From: Corythucha ciliata
Lineage: Eukaryota; Arthropoda; Insecta; Hemiptera; Tingidae
NCBI GenBank assembly: GCA_038030265.1
Contig: CM075937.1
Location: forward strand, 43,566,198-43,630,197
DNA length: 64,000 nucleotides
Direction: 5' to 3'
Each line of letters begins with the position of its first letter. The first letter of the stretch is position 1. The translations under genes and the position numbers were made by a program. Below the pieces are notes generated by a model. The model was not told the DNA's origin and ran no database searches. It saw only the letters and a list, made by a program, of their open reading frames with translations. Shown in pieces: positions 25,441 to 37,000 of this stretch.

Positions 25441-27640
25441 ATCAATTTTATTCAAGAATCACAATTTCATTTCCTACTAGATCGCCATTTTTTCGCTAAA
25501 ATCACCATTAATGCGCCAAAACCTCCATTGTGTGCTAAAATCACCATTTTCATGCTAAAACCTAAGCTAAGTTTAGGTTAAAAATTTTAATTTTGGGTTT
25601 AAAAACGACAGTTTTGAGGAAAAGTTGCCAGTTTTGTGGTAAAACCACCAGTTTGGGGATGAACATTTCATTTTGAGCGAAACCTGTCAAATTTGATTCA
25701 ATAAGGGTTAAATCACTACAGTTGTCTGAAATCTTCGGTTTTGATATACCACGTGAGCTTTGGCGTGGAATCTTTAGTTTTGAAGGATTTCATTTCAAAA
25801 AAACTGACGATTTCAGCTAAATACTAAAGATTTTACAACAAAGCTGACGTGTTATGATCAAAACTGAAGATTTCACTACAACAGCCTTAATTTTACCGTT
25901 GAACTTCTGTCAGTTATTCCTCAAAATGAAAAAAATTACCCCGAAACTGGTCGTTCTACCACAATAACAGAAGTTTTTCAACCCAAAATTCAAGTTTCTA
26001 CCCTAGAAGAAAGATTACCAGAAAACTGAAGTTTTCTCTAAACGAAACTGCTGTTTTCACGCTAAAAAATGAAAAAAATAAAACTCAAAACTGAAAATTT
26101 CGTCAGAGTTTTCAAGACAGAGTCGTCAGTTTTTGTGTAAAATAATCTGTTAACAAATATCTGCGCAAAACGTCAGTTTTGGTGTGAAATTGTCATTTTT
26201 GGAGTAAAATATCCTGTTTTAGGGTGGAATAAGCACTAGTTGTAGCGTAAAATTGTCAGTTTAGGTGCGTAACGTGAGTTTTTGGGATAAAATCGTAAGT
26301 TTTGAGGTTCAAACAGTCATTTTCTGGATAGAATTGTCAGTTTTTGTAGTAAGTTGGAATAGTAATCCAACGCGCTTTACGTCACAACTACCATACAGTG
26401 TCGTGGACGAGGGCGAAAGCACACACTTTACTATTCTCGCGTGGGTTATCATTTTTCCTTGAATAATCCAGCCTACAGTGGGAATCGAACCCACTCAGCA
26501 GACGATACCTGGACGCCCAAACGACCTCGGCCACTCTGCTGGGCAGTTTTTGTAGTGAAATATTCGGAACAATTCTCTATGAGGGAAGGAAAATCGCCAT
26601 TTATAGAGTAAAATCTTCCTTTTTCGGTTGAATGGTAATACATATAAACATTTTCGAGGTAAAATATTAAATTTTGTGGTGAAACCGTGAAATTTTCACC
26701 ATATTTCCAGTTTTGAAGTGACATTTTTTGAGCTAACACGTCACCTTTGACGCGAAACCATCTTTTTTGGTCTCATTTTGGACAAAATCGTCAGTATTTC
26801 GGTGAAATCGTCAGTTACTGTGGTGAAATAGTCCGTTTTGTGTTGAAATCGTCAGAAATTTTGGTGGGAGTCATATGTTGCGGCTTAAAATCATCCGTTT
26901 TGAGGAAAATCCCCGTCTATGGGGGTAAAATTGTCAGTTTTAGAGTAAAATACCCAGTGTTGACGTTGTACCGCTAGTTTTAGGGTGAAACTGTTAGAAG
27001 TAGTGAGGTTTTGGGATGAAATAGTTAGTTTTGGGGTTAAGACCAACTGTTTTTTGGTGATATTGCCAGTTTTTGTAGTGAAATCTTCGGAAAAACACTT
27101 TAGGTTTGGAGTAAAATAGTCAATTTTAGAGTAAAATCTCCATTTTTCTGGTTGAAAATAGTCAGCTTTGTGGTAAAATGAACAGTTTTGGAGTAAAATA
27201 TTCATTTTTTAGGTAAAACGGCCAAACGTTTTGGGACAGAATCGTTAGTTTTGAAGTGACATCTTCAATTTTGGGGTAACACGTCAGCTATGGCGTGAAA
27301 TCGTCTGTTTTGGTGTAATAACGTAATATGTGTGAACAAATCATCAGTGTTGTGGTAAAATTGTCAGTTTTGTGTTAAAAATCGTCAGAGTTTTCAATAC
27401 ATAGTCGTCAGTTTTAGAGTAAAATCACCCGTTTTGGGGAAAACGTTAGTTATGGTTGGAAATTTTCAGTTTTGAAGTGAAATGTCCAGTTTTTATTAAT
27501 TTATGTTTTGGTATAACACGTCAACTTAGGCGAAAAATCGTTTAATTTTTGGTAAAATCGCCACTTTAGGGATAAAATCGTCGGTTTTAAGTCAGAGTCG
27601 TCAGTTTTAGAGTAAAATCACCCGTTTGGGGTCCCCAAAC
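25440..27640 (+). repeat. Family-E degenerate repeat tract, 2.2 kb
   Basis: Units of about 22 bp around TCGTCAGTTTTGGGGTAAAA. Orientation flips to minus at about 25800-26100 and back, making a large imperfect palindrome near 25790. A SINE sits inside it (26351-26543). Confidence 0.75.
26351..26543 (-). mobile_element. tRNA-derived SINE with perfect 13-bp target duplication
   Basis: On the minus strand the element begins CCCAGCAGAGTGGCCGAGGT, with box A (TGGCCGAGGTCGTTTGGG) and box B (GGTTCGATTCC) spaced as in a Pol III tRNA promoter, then a tRNA-unrelated tail of about 120 bp. The 13-mer CAGTTTTTGTAGT flanks it at 26338-26350 and 26544-26556, and lies in a family-E repeat tract. The head recalls a long-variable-arm tRNA (Ser/Leu-like), but the 3' half does not fold into a full tRNA, so it is not a functional tRNA gene. 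Confidence 0.85.
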
Positions 27641-29318
27641 GGTACCCCCATCAAACTGGTAAGCCACCAGTTTTTCAATGTTGCTACAATGTTGGATGCG
27701 AATGATGCAAGATGGGCAATTCAATGCTCAGTGGACTCAGAGCCAGGGCACCTCTCTCATTCAGAGGCGTCGACATAAACCATGCAGGTTTTTCCACGGA
27801 GTTCCCACTAACTAAACGGTTCTGGGTCGGCGCCGGGCACAGCCGATGCGGGAAACATTCGAATCAATTGAAAGAGAATCGTCTATTCGATACAGTTTTA
27901 CTTCAATGACAGTGTAATGTCTCGCAAGACAATACTTTTGCACGGAAAATTGCCCGTCTTTTAATTATATCGCTCCGTATAATATTTTAAACACGACGGG
28001 ATCGGCACACGCTTAAAATCAGTGCATCCGCGAGCATGTTTTGCAACAGTTATTTCTAAAATGTTTGGAATGAGATTCATTTTAAATTCTTTCGCCATGT
28101 CTTTTATTAATGTCCGTTTCTTCCGACTTCTGTATAATTTCAGGGTTAAACAATCAAGTTAAATGTCACTGTTTTGTCATATTTTTAATGCACACACTTC
28201 ATCTCATGTGTGGATGTTGGTTAAGGGTGCATCAACAAAAATATAAGGAAAAATACGCTCCGTCATCCATCCTTGCCGCCGGTCGTCTATGTATTGAGAA
28301 GTGAATGAAAACGACCTTGACAGGGTGGGCGTGGTAGGGTGGAGAGGGGTGAGCGAGTGTGTCGATGGGGAAGAAATTCAGAAATTCCCGTTTATAATTT
28401 TTTATTTAACTAGGGCAACTGCCAGATTTCAAAAAATTCCAAGTTACAGTGGTCCTCCCCCGAGTCATCCGCAATCTTGCACCATTAATATGACGCACGT
28501 AGCCCCTCCCTCTCCACCATGCCCCGATACCGCCACCATTCCAAACTAGTAAAGTCTTACGTCTTTCGCGATCCGCCGGACTTTCCCCTCGGCGCCGTGA
28601 AACAACGTCCAGCATTTTTTGAATTTTTTTTTTTTTCCTTTTTACGTGACATCGGCCCCATATACCCGGTCGCAGTTTTTAGTTGAAGAATTCCAATCGT
28701 GGCAAGGGGGGGGGATTCATTCTATTTAAAATGATTTTGTTGACGGGTTCATGCAGCACATCACGTACAATTTGTGTTTTGGTGCCTGCGTCGATGGGGG
28801 GGGGGGAGGAATTAAGTTGTTTACCAAAAAACCAACCCGTTGTTTTTTGTTTTTTTTTACTTTTATTATTTTTGGTAGAATAACTGGTTTTTATCGTGGC
28901 CATGACAGGTAAGAGGAACTTAACTTGAAATGAGAGTGTTTAAGGATTGGTTGGGCAGGGGGGTGGAAATCGTCCAAACTCTCACCCCGATGAAGTGTGT
29001 TTTGTAGTGGTGTCTTGTGGTGGAGTGAGGGGGGGGGTGTATTCTTACTACAAAAACTTCTACTACTACGAGAAGAGAAAAGAGTTCCCTCAAGTTCGCA
29101 TGAGTCATCTTTTTTTACACCTTCCTTTTTTACCTCCTTCGCGACCCCCCCCCCCCATCTCCTTACCCATGGCTGGACGCGGAGGACCATTGCACCACGT
29201 TATCCTCCTATGTGGTAGCCTCTATAGGAGTGAAAGACAACAGGAGAGGACGAGGAAAGGGAGTAACGCTCTCACCTTTTTTTTTCTTCTTCTTCTTCTT
29301 CATTCATTCATTCATTAG
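27640..29318. other. Non-repetitive 5' flank of the cytokine-like gene, distal part
   Basis: No gene recognised. Overlapping open frames at 28301-29318 on both strands come from T-, C- and G-rich low-complexity DNA. Confidence 0.4.
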
Positions 29319-29440
29319 AAGTTCGAGTCTCCCGCGAGACGCCGCGATATTATATCCAGTTTCGCGCCAGGTCTGTTTCGAGGAACTGGCGTACGTGTTT
29401 TCGGTTTTGAGTGCGATTAAATTCTCCGTCAAAACGTCAG
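29319..29440 (+). other. Possible upstream (5'UTR) exon
   Basis: A long TTC/T tract ends in ATTAG at 29318, and CAG|GTTAGT follows at 29441. The 122-nt interval is compositionally plain and one frame is fully open (includes RQVCFEELAYVF). It could be a non-coding first exon of the cytokine-like gene 1.5 kb downstream, or an exon of something unrecognised. It rests only on splice-site appearance. Confidence 0.25.
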
Positions 29441-29754
29441 GTTAGTTATTAACGTATTTTTATTTATTTTAATTCTTGGGTAAACGTCCGTAGGGATTGT
29501 CATTGCTGTGGGGGGGGGGGGCTGGTGCTATGATGACCACTTTGCATCATTTCTCGAGCTTTTTAATGGATAGGGCTCAGTTTAATGATTCATTTATTTC
29601 TGGTAGAGCACTTTTTTTCCATTCATTAATTGGTAGAATTACCGAGAATAGTAATAAGAGTGGGGCCTAATGGGGGAGCGCTAAAAGACGCTTTGGAATT
29701 CGTGGCTTGGGATTTACCCAATTGCACAACGCGGACTTTTTTTTTCGGTTATAG

Positions 29755-29795
29755 GTCAGTGCCGGCTTCCCTAGCCACGATATCCCGACCTATCG
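29755..29795 (+). other. Possible 41-nt upstream exon
   Basis: A T-rich tract ending TTATAG (29754) precedes 41 nt that end at TCG|GTGAGG (29796). Joined to 29319-29440 it closes the open frame with a stop, so the pair would only make sense as 5'UTR. Weak evidence. Confidence 0.15.
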
Positions 29796-30558
29796 GTGAG
29801 GGGGCGGGAGGGGTCAAATCTAGATGAGATCATTTTTTTCATTCGTATAGAGCAATTAAAATGAGGACAGTTTTTATTTATAATGACGAATGCACCGACC
29901 TTCACTACACAGCTGCAGCGAAGAGGAGGAACTAACTTAATGCCCCTTGAACCTTCTTCTCGATTGCAAAGAGTTGCAATCAATGATTTTTTTTTTTTTT
30001 TAAGGAAATAACAACCAAATAGTCACCATCCCGAGATTCTCTATTTATAAAAAAAATTACTCAACACATTATCACTTCCCCCCCCCCCCAGTAACCTCTT
30101 CCAGCCCACCTATCGTTGCGTTTCCTTCCTGCAATCGTATATTATTGGGTTAGTCCGTATAACGTCAATTTAGTGATGTTTAATCACAACCCGAAGTATT
30201 TTAACCGATATGCGGAGGCGTACGCAATTTTCATTGGGACAAATACACCGTACATTCCGGGAAATGGGAAGTTAGTTTCAGCTACCCCTCCTCCTCACAC
30301 CACCCTTATAAAATCCCAATGGATTGATGATGGGACGCGTCATTTTCTTGATTTCGTTTTACTCCGATTTTATCTGTAGAAAAAAAAAACAATAACGAAA
30401 TAATTGCTTTGTGAATGGAAGGGATGGTGTGAGGGGGAGTGGAAGTGTAGAGTTTTAGTCTCTTAATGAGGTGATTGAGAAGGTGGGTGGGTTTTCACAG
30501 GTGTGAATCCCCCCCCTTGGCCCACCCACCCCATCGATACCCCTTGGTGGGGAACCTG
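29796..30558. other. 5' flank of the cytokine-like gene, proximal part
   Basis: No coding sequence supported. A 9-base C run lies near 30078 and G-rich stretches near 30480 and 30540. Confidence 0.4.
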
Positions 30559-30566
30559 TGACGTCA
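30559..30566. promoter_or_regulatory. CRE/ATF palindrome TGACGTCA
   Basis: A perfect TGACGTCA palindrome 425 bp upstream of the ATG and about 35 bp upstream of the TATA-like stretch. CREB/ATF factors bind this octamer; use here is an inference from position. Confidence 0.35.
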
Positions 30567-30596
30567 CGGGCGTTCTGTTAACTTTTTTATTCTATC

Positions 30597-30609
30597 TATA
30601 TAGATATAT
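30597..30609 (+). promoter_or_regulatory. TATA-like stretch TATATAGATATAT
   Basis: The only strong TATA-like run in the 500 bp before the start codon, followed by a CT-repeat. Transcription from about 30630 would give a 5' leader of about 350 nt. It could equally be a simple AT repeat. Confidence 0.3.
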
Positions 30610-30811
30610 CTCTCTCTCTCTTTCTCCCGTCAAAAGTTGAAGGAGGCTATTAGGTTGAAGGGGGGAAGAGAAGAGAAGTATGACGTTTAATCTTCTCCCT
30701 CCCCCTCCTTTAACCACCCCCTTCATCACGTTCCCTTCTACGGGACAATCTTCCATCCTTGTCTCACCACTCTAGAGCTTCGAAGTCCTCCGTCTCCTAC
30801 CCTTCTTCGGC

Positions 30812-30916
30812 ATGAATGGCACATCAGAGTGTCGCTGGAGGCTACTCATTCACCATCTCTCCCCCATGGAGTTACTCCTCTGTCGAAGTGACTACCAACA
30901 AGTTGTGAATCGGTGA
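30812..30916 (+). other. Possible uORF in the 5' leader (34 codons)
   Basis: An ATG at 30812 opens a frame beginning MNGTSECRWRLL that ends at TGA 30914-30916, 67 bp before the cytokine start codon. It matters only if transcription starts upstream of it. The following in-frame TAA at 30945 separates the main start from upstream reading. Confidence 0.3.
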
Positions 30917-30983
30917 AATAACAAACAAACTTTTAACAAATTTCTAAAAAAGTGTTGGTTCTATACGATTATCGAGAACTGAA

Positions 30984-31008
30984 ATGTGCGCGGTACCCGT
31001 TAACGCCG
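30984..31008 (+). CDS. Cytokine-like gene, coding exon 1
   Basis: Eight codons (MCAVPVNA) plus one base, ending at donor GTGAGT (31009). The ATG has G at -3 and is preceded in frame by TAA at 30945, so it is the first in-frame start. The leftover G joins GG of exon 2 to make Gly9, exactly restoring the frame into the hydrophobic signal peptide. A near-empty first coding exon ending in phase 1 is typical of long-chain cytokine genes. It is too short to be found by ORF length and was chosen by donor, phase and start context. Confidence 0.75.
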
Positions 31009-34000
31009 GTGAGTTTTTAATTTTTTTTTTCAACCCTTAGACATACTTAATACCCTTTTTGCCCCCGACTCATTTAATTGTATGTGTTTTTTTTATATAT
31101 AAATCCGATACGAGCTTGTTCGGTATGCTATACCACCATAGTCGCGGAGTAGTTAAGGAGGAATGACGTTTTTTTCTAAATCAATTAAAAAAAAAAATCC
31201 CCCTTTTCCCCCAACCCACCCCGTTGGCCGGTTAAAAGAAATGCCAGACAGTGGAAAACGCATAAGCCACAAACGCAGTCTGTCAACATCGCCAGGCATG
31301 ACCCACTGTTCAAATCTCCCTCGTTTAACAAGAAACTTATATTGACATCGCTTGCCGGTCATTTGTGTCTCACGTTGTTATGTTAGCCGCTGTGGCAGTG
31401 ATCGCGGACGCCGGCCGGGGGGAGTGGGGAAAAAGGAGCAAAACCGCCCTTAACGTGCCGCCCCGCATTCGTCCCGTTTTTGTATCCTTTCCCTTCTTCT
31501 TCTTCTCCTCCTCCTCATTTTTTTTTTCTGCGCTTTAATTAGCCGTTTAATTGCCAAAGCCTTCAACTTTTTTTCCCCCCTTCATCGATATCCAACCAAA
31601 GGAGGCAGTTTTTTTCTCTAACCCCCCCCCCCTACTCGTCAAGAGTTTTGTAGACTGACAGTAAAGATTACCCTCTTTTCCAACGTCCCCAGGATGGGCT
31701 TCAAGCAACCCTTTCCAGTCTGCCGATGACATGAATTCCAAACGAATCAATCGAAAAATGACGAGACTTTGCCCTTTTACCCGTGGCTTCCTTATTGACT
31801 TGTACCGGCTTCAGGGGCCCCCTCGGCCAGTTTTTTTTTTCTTGACACAGTGGACAGTGCCAACCTATTAAGGTTCAATGCTAGATATGTTGCATATGAT
31901 TTTGAAATTTTGTCAGTTGGGGATGGAAAAAAACACTTAAAAACAAGAAAAATATTCAAAATTTCGGTTGTTAGAGCTTTTAATGGCTGCCGCGAGATGT
32001 TAATTTACGTATTTGCCTTCTTGCTTATTGAAAATAAGGTCAAGCAGGTCAAGAAACCCATGCTTGCTTCGTGTAAGCAGCAATTAATTATTGACCCGGT
32101 AAATATTTCGATGCCATAAATCAGTTTAAAAGCAATTTTCTTCCACAATACCTTGGTCTTCACTGAGGTACTCAACAGGTAGACGCAAGATTTTTCTGTT
32201 TATTATTTAAAAGGGCGGATTGAAGCTGTTTCTAGTGGAATTCCCCAACCAAAAAAAAAAAAAAATCCTTAACAAAAAGAGGTTGAGAAAAAAAAAATGC
32301 GATAATAAAAATTTGTTTTTTTCTGTTTTTTTCCATGTAGGGCTCAGTGAACTTATAACCGTCGTCGTGTGCGTTTTGTTGTTGGGCCCTTGCGGCATGT
32401 CAGCTCCCACGGGCAAGCCCATTTGGGTTGATCCCTGCGGCGGCCTCGACAGCGGTATCGCTGGGGCGAACGAGCGTCGCTCCAATGACGACATTCTTGA
32501 CGCTATTATCATCACGGCGAGGAACGCACTGTCGTACGCTCAGGAGTTCTCCCATGACTACGTAAGTTTTTTTTTTTCTCAATAATTAATTTAAAGTACG
32601 GAACAATCCGCGCAGAGTATGTTCGTACCACGTTTGAATGAGCTCCTCCTTCTCTCTCTTTGACACTTCTCAATTTCAAGCTTTTTAAAGACGGCAAAAA
32701 TCCCCCCCCCCCACAACACCCTTACCATTATCCATAGAACGTTGTTACTATTATTTAGCACTTGACAGTGCATAAGATGACCATTAATGGGGAGCTCTCC
32801 CCCTCCCCACCACTGTTCACCCACACTCTATAAATAGCAATGAGGAGCAACTTGCCCGTGATGATGATGGTTTGTGGTGTTGCGAGCATTGTCGGGTTAC
32901 TGTAGGGGAGGGGGGGGGGTTTGAGGGTTGTTGATTAAGCAGAAAAAACTGAATCGCTCGGCGACTGCATTACTAAGATGAAATGGATGAGGTGTTGAAA
33001 TGAAGGGGTGCGACGGCGGGGGGAGGGGGTAAGGTCCTTAAAATCATTGGTTTGTGTCGCGCGAGGGGGGAAGGTTGACTCTTTTTAATATCCGGGTGGC
33101 GACTGTTTCCGCCTTGTCTGACCCATGTCCGGTCCAATCTTTTAAGACGCTTCATTCTTTTTTTTTTCTAATAACACCCACCGTCACCCCCCCCCCCCCT
33201 ATTTTCTATCATCACTGACCCGAAAAACCTGGTCGCGAACCAAAAAAATAAATCAGCTGGAGGTGCACGTAAAATCCTGTGTCAAGCGGGAGGAGGTTTT
33301 GTTGTCAAAAAGGGACGGGGGACGATCGTTGAACGGTAGACTTGAACGTGACAAGGTGAAGGGAGTTTTTTTGGAGGGTCTTTTTTCTTTCAAGTCGACG
33401 GGTTCGCGAAGGCTAAACCGTTAGGAAAATGAGTATTTTTATTCATAATAAACCTTAAAAGAAATGAGTGTGTTTGAGTAATGAGGAGGGGAAGTCTTTT
33501 TTTTTGCCTTTTTTTCCAATCTCCTATATCACAATGCTTTGCCCAGGAATCAAAATCATTCTGAAAATGACTGGATTTTGAATTTCTAGAACACTTATTG
33601 TGGCGTATTTCCTTCTTTTTTTATCACAAGGAGAGAGAAAAAAAAGGCGACAAGCAGTCTGGGGAAGCTCACAGGTGTTCCCCCTCCCGCCCACGGCACA
33701 AAACTCACACGCTATTAAAATAACACTTGCTTCCCCGCAACATTATTATACAACTGTTATGCTGATGTCAACAACGACATCACGCTACTTGTGTTCATGA
33801 TAAATCACGGCTGAGTGGTGGGACGAGGGGGTAAATGTTAAGCTAGGAATTTGCTGAAACAATTCCAGGGCAACCCCTCCACCACTACCCATCACCACTG
33901 TTTTATGAACGATATTCCTTCTAGAACAATGTAGGAAAAGAACTATGTGCTTAACTTGGAGCTTTAGAATAATAAGGGCACTGGTTAGTGAAGGGGGGGG

Positions 34001-37000
34001 GGCATGGATCATATTCCTGTGGTGGGTTTTGCCACTCGATCCTTTAAAAAAAAATGTTTTTCTTGACGCAGTTAAACACCTTGCCAGTTTTATGAAAGAG
34101 ATTTTTGCGTTTAACAAAAACGGCTGCATTAAAAAAAAAAAAGGGTTTCCTTCCTCTCGTGTTCACCCACCCCTCACAGCCACTGTTACTCTTTGCAAGC
34201 AATTGCATTTAAGGAATTGTAACTTGAAGACCTGTACCCTCTAAACTCGTGCCTAACTTTGTTGCTGATCGGCGCATATTTTGTTTCTTTTTTGTTTTAT
34301 TTTTTTTCTCGTGTTGACTGTTTTGTTCCCCTTAATTTCTTTCAACGATCGCATTAAAAAAAAAAAAGAAAAAAAGAGATGCCGAACAGTCTCTTCCGCT
34401 CGCGAGATGAGTAATTAATCGACGAACAAGCTCTCAAGGGGGACCCCCTATTTGCTCCATATTTTTCATAAGTGGCTTTGTGACAATCGATTGGATAAAG
34501 CGTGTTGAATTCGTTGGTAATGGGTGAGTGAGGGGGTCATGAGGGGGGGAGTACGTTTTTTCAATAGCTCATTGTCTGCGAGGTAACAGTTGTTTAACAG
34601 TGATTAAAAGGCGTGAAAAGGAAGATGTTCCGGGGTGTGGAGGGTCTCACCGGTAAAAAAAAAAAAAAAAAAAAAGACATGGGACGCGAAAGACACCCCA
34701 CTTTTTTTAACATGAAGGGAGGGGGTGGGATGGGGGTCATTGAACTTTATTTCGTTGAATTAGATTTTTTATTGCGATAAATGTGTTTATAGTTTGCAAG
34801 GAAGCTGTTTAAAAAGAAAATAAAAATCAAAAGTTTTTTTTTAATTATTTAACAAAGTTAACTTCATTTGTTTAAAGAGACTTGCAATCCTGGCACTTTT
34901 TCTCCTTCTTTTCTTTTTTTTGCCGGCGACGTGATATTATTCTGATTCTGTTTCGACTGCCCTCCCCCTCACAACCGGCTTTCCCCTTTCTCAACAACCC
35001 CCATCGTGTGGTATATGTATAGGTATACATTACTCGATCCCCCCCCCCCGTCTATACTTTTGCGATAAGATGTTAAATGTTGAGGTTTTAAGGATGAGGG
35101 GCGTGAGAAGGGGGGAAAAGAGCCGAGAAAGCATAACACCTTCCTTTTTAGGATTAAGCCCGCCCCCCCCCCCACTCACCCAACCAGCCGTATATCATGA
35201 CCCGCAGGAGTGAGCATCGCCCCCACCCCCACCTATATTCAAGACTCATTCACAATTTTAGGGTCGGCGGTAGGAGGGGGGGATATGGCGAACTGACCCA
35301 TCCCCTCCTCACCCCGGGCATTCCTTCTTTCTCGTGTTAACCTTCTATTCCGTCGTTTTGTTCAGAAACGAATTGAATGGGATTTCAAAGCTTTTCGGAA
35401 AGTTGAATGAGAGTGGCACGAGTATACATTTATAGTGAGATTCACGCGTTTTAGAGTCTCAGAGTGTGAGTGAGAGAGAATGAATGGGAAACAACACACA
35501 CAAAAAAAGTTTTCCTGTTTGCCGGCAAAGAGTTGTCCACTACACGAGTTGAGAGATAAGAAGAAGAAGAAGAAAACGAAAAAATATCGTCCTATTGTTC
35601 CGCTTCTTTTTTTTTGTATAACCGTATCGATCTCACGATGTAAATTGTGAGATCTCTGGAGGGTCCTAAATCGCCCGTTTTGGTGATCCGTCGGCCGGCA
35701 GCGGCCCGAATCGTCCATTGAGCTATTTTTAGGGCGCATATAGCCAGTTTTGACATCTATAGAGCGCAAATTTATTTTATAGTGCGAGTATGTCATGCCA
35801 AAAGATGAGAATATAGTCACACTTGGCCATTTTTGGCGTGAGAATGGTTGATTTTGCCACTTTCATGTCAGAAACCACCTATGTTGATGCATTTTCATGG
35901 CGTGACACTTTATCCATTTTAGATCCCGTAAAGTCTGTTTGACCCTTTTTTGAGCGGGAATCGCAATTTTAGCAATTTCCCCAGGCGTGAATGGTTAGTT
36001 TGGCCATTTTCAGAGCAGGAATCGTTTTTGAGGCGTTAATCGTCAGTTTAGACACGTTAAAGGAACATGGAGTTAGTTTTGACGATTTTTATGGCTCGAA
36101 AAGCAAGTTTGGTCATTTTTAGGGCACTTAATTTATAGTCTGTTTCTCCATTTATTGAGCGCGTATAGTATACGTCAAACCAGGGCGAGAATAGTCAGTT
36201 TGGCCATTTGTAGCGTGTGAATGGTCGATTTTGTCCTTGTTAAGGAATCTTCAGGGCGTGAATCGACACTTTATACATTTTAGATCCCGTGACGCCAGTT
36301 TGGACCTTATTGGAGCCATTTCCCAGGAATTAATGGTCAGATTGGCAGGTTTTAAGGGTGGAAATCGTTTTTGAGGCGCTCGAATCGTCAGTTTACATAT
36401 TTTTAGTGCACATGGAGCTAGTCTTGCCGATTTTTATAGCTCGAAACCCCAGTTTGAACATTTTTAGGACAAACTCACATCATAGTAGTCATTTTCACGC
36501 GTTCACATCATAGTAACATTTTTGGCGTGCAAATGTTCGATTTTGTCATTTTCAACGCAGGAGTCTTCCGTTTTAGAACTCGTAAAGTCAGTTTGGCCAT
36601 TTTTTGAGTGGGCATTGCCAGTTTGCCGGGAAAACATTCAGCTTAGCCATTAGCAACAAGTGAATCGTCAGTTTTGCCATTTTGGTCTACGAGTAGAGTC
36701 AGTTAAGCCGTTTTTTTACTGTTTAAATTCCTCTTAGCAAATTGCTCTGAGGAATTTAATTTTGTTTTGAATATCTCTTTAAGTTTTATGAAAAGGTACG
36801 TATTAATCGTGTTAAAATTCAACGAGTTAAAATTCAACTTCCAACAATTTTTTACCGAAACTAGTCTGCCATTGTAGAAAAATAAAAAATTGTTGAATTT
36901 TAACTCTACTAATACCATTTCATATAACTAATTTAGCTATTTTCAGGCAGCGAATGGCTGTCAAGCTATTTTTAATACAGAGTGAGGCACCCAAATTCTC

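Noticed and set aside
26474..26543. Minus-strand tRNA gene
   Set aside because: Boxes A and B are good, but the acceptor stem and anticodon arm do not close, and a target duplication shows a SINE insertion.
32220..32340. Upstream extension of exon 2 to an ATG at 32220
   Set aside because: The extension is Lys/Phe text read through the pyrimidine tract of the acceptor; splicing from 31008 gives a proper signal peptide and exact phase.
34658..34675. Poly(A) runs as retroposed mRNA tails
   Set aside because: A runs (also 217-234, 50647-50664) have no adjacent coding remnant or target duplication.
35362..35820. 152-codon minus-strand open frame in intron 2
   Set aside because: Lies over a TTC-type microsatellite and the edge of a family-F tract, on the opposite strand to the gene; no protein character.
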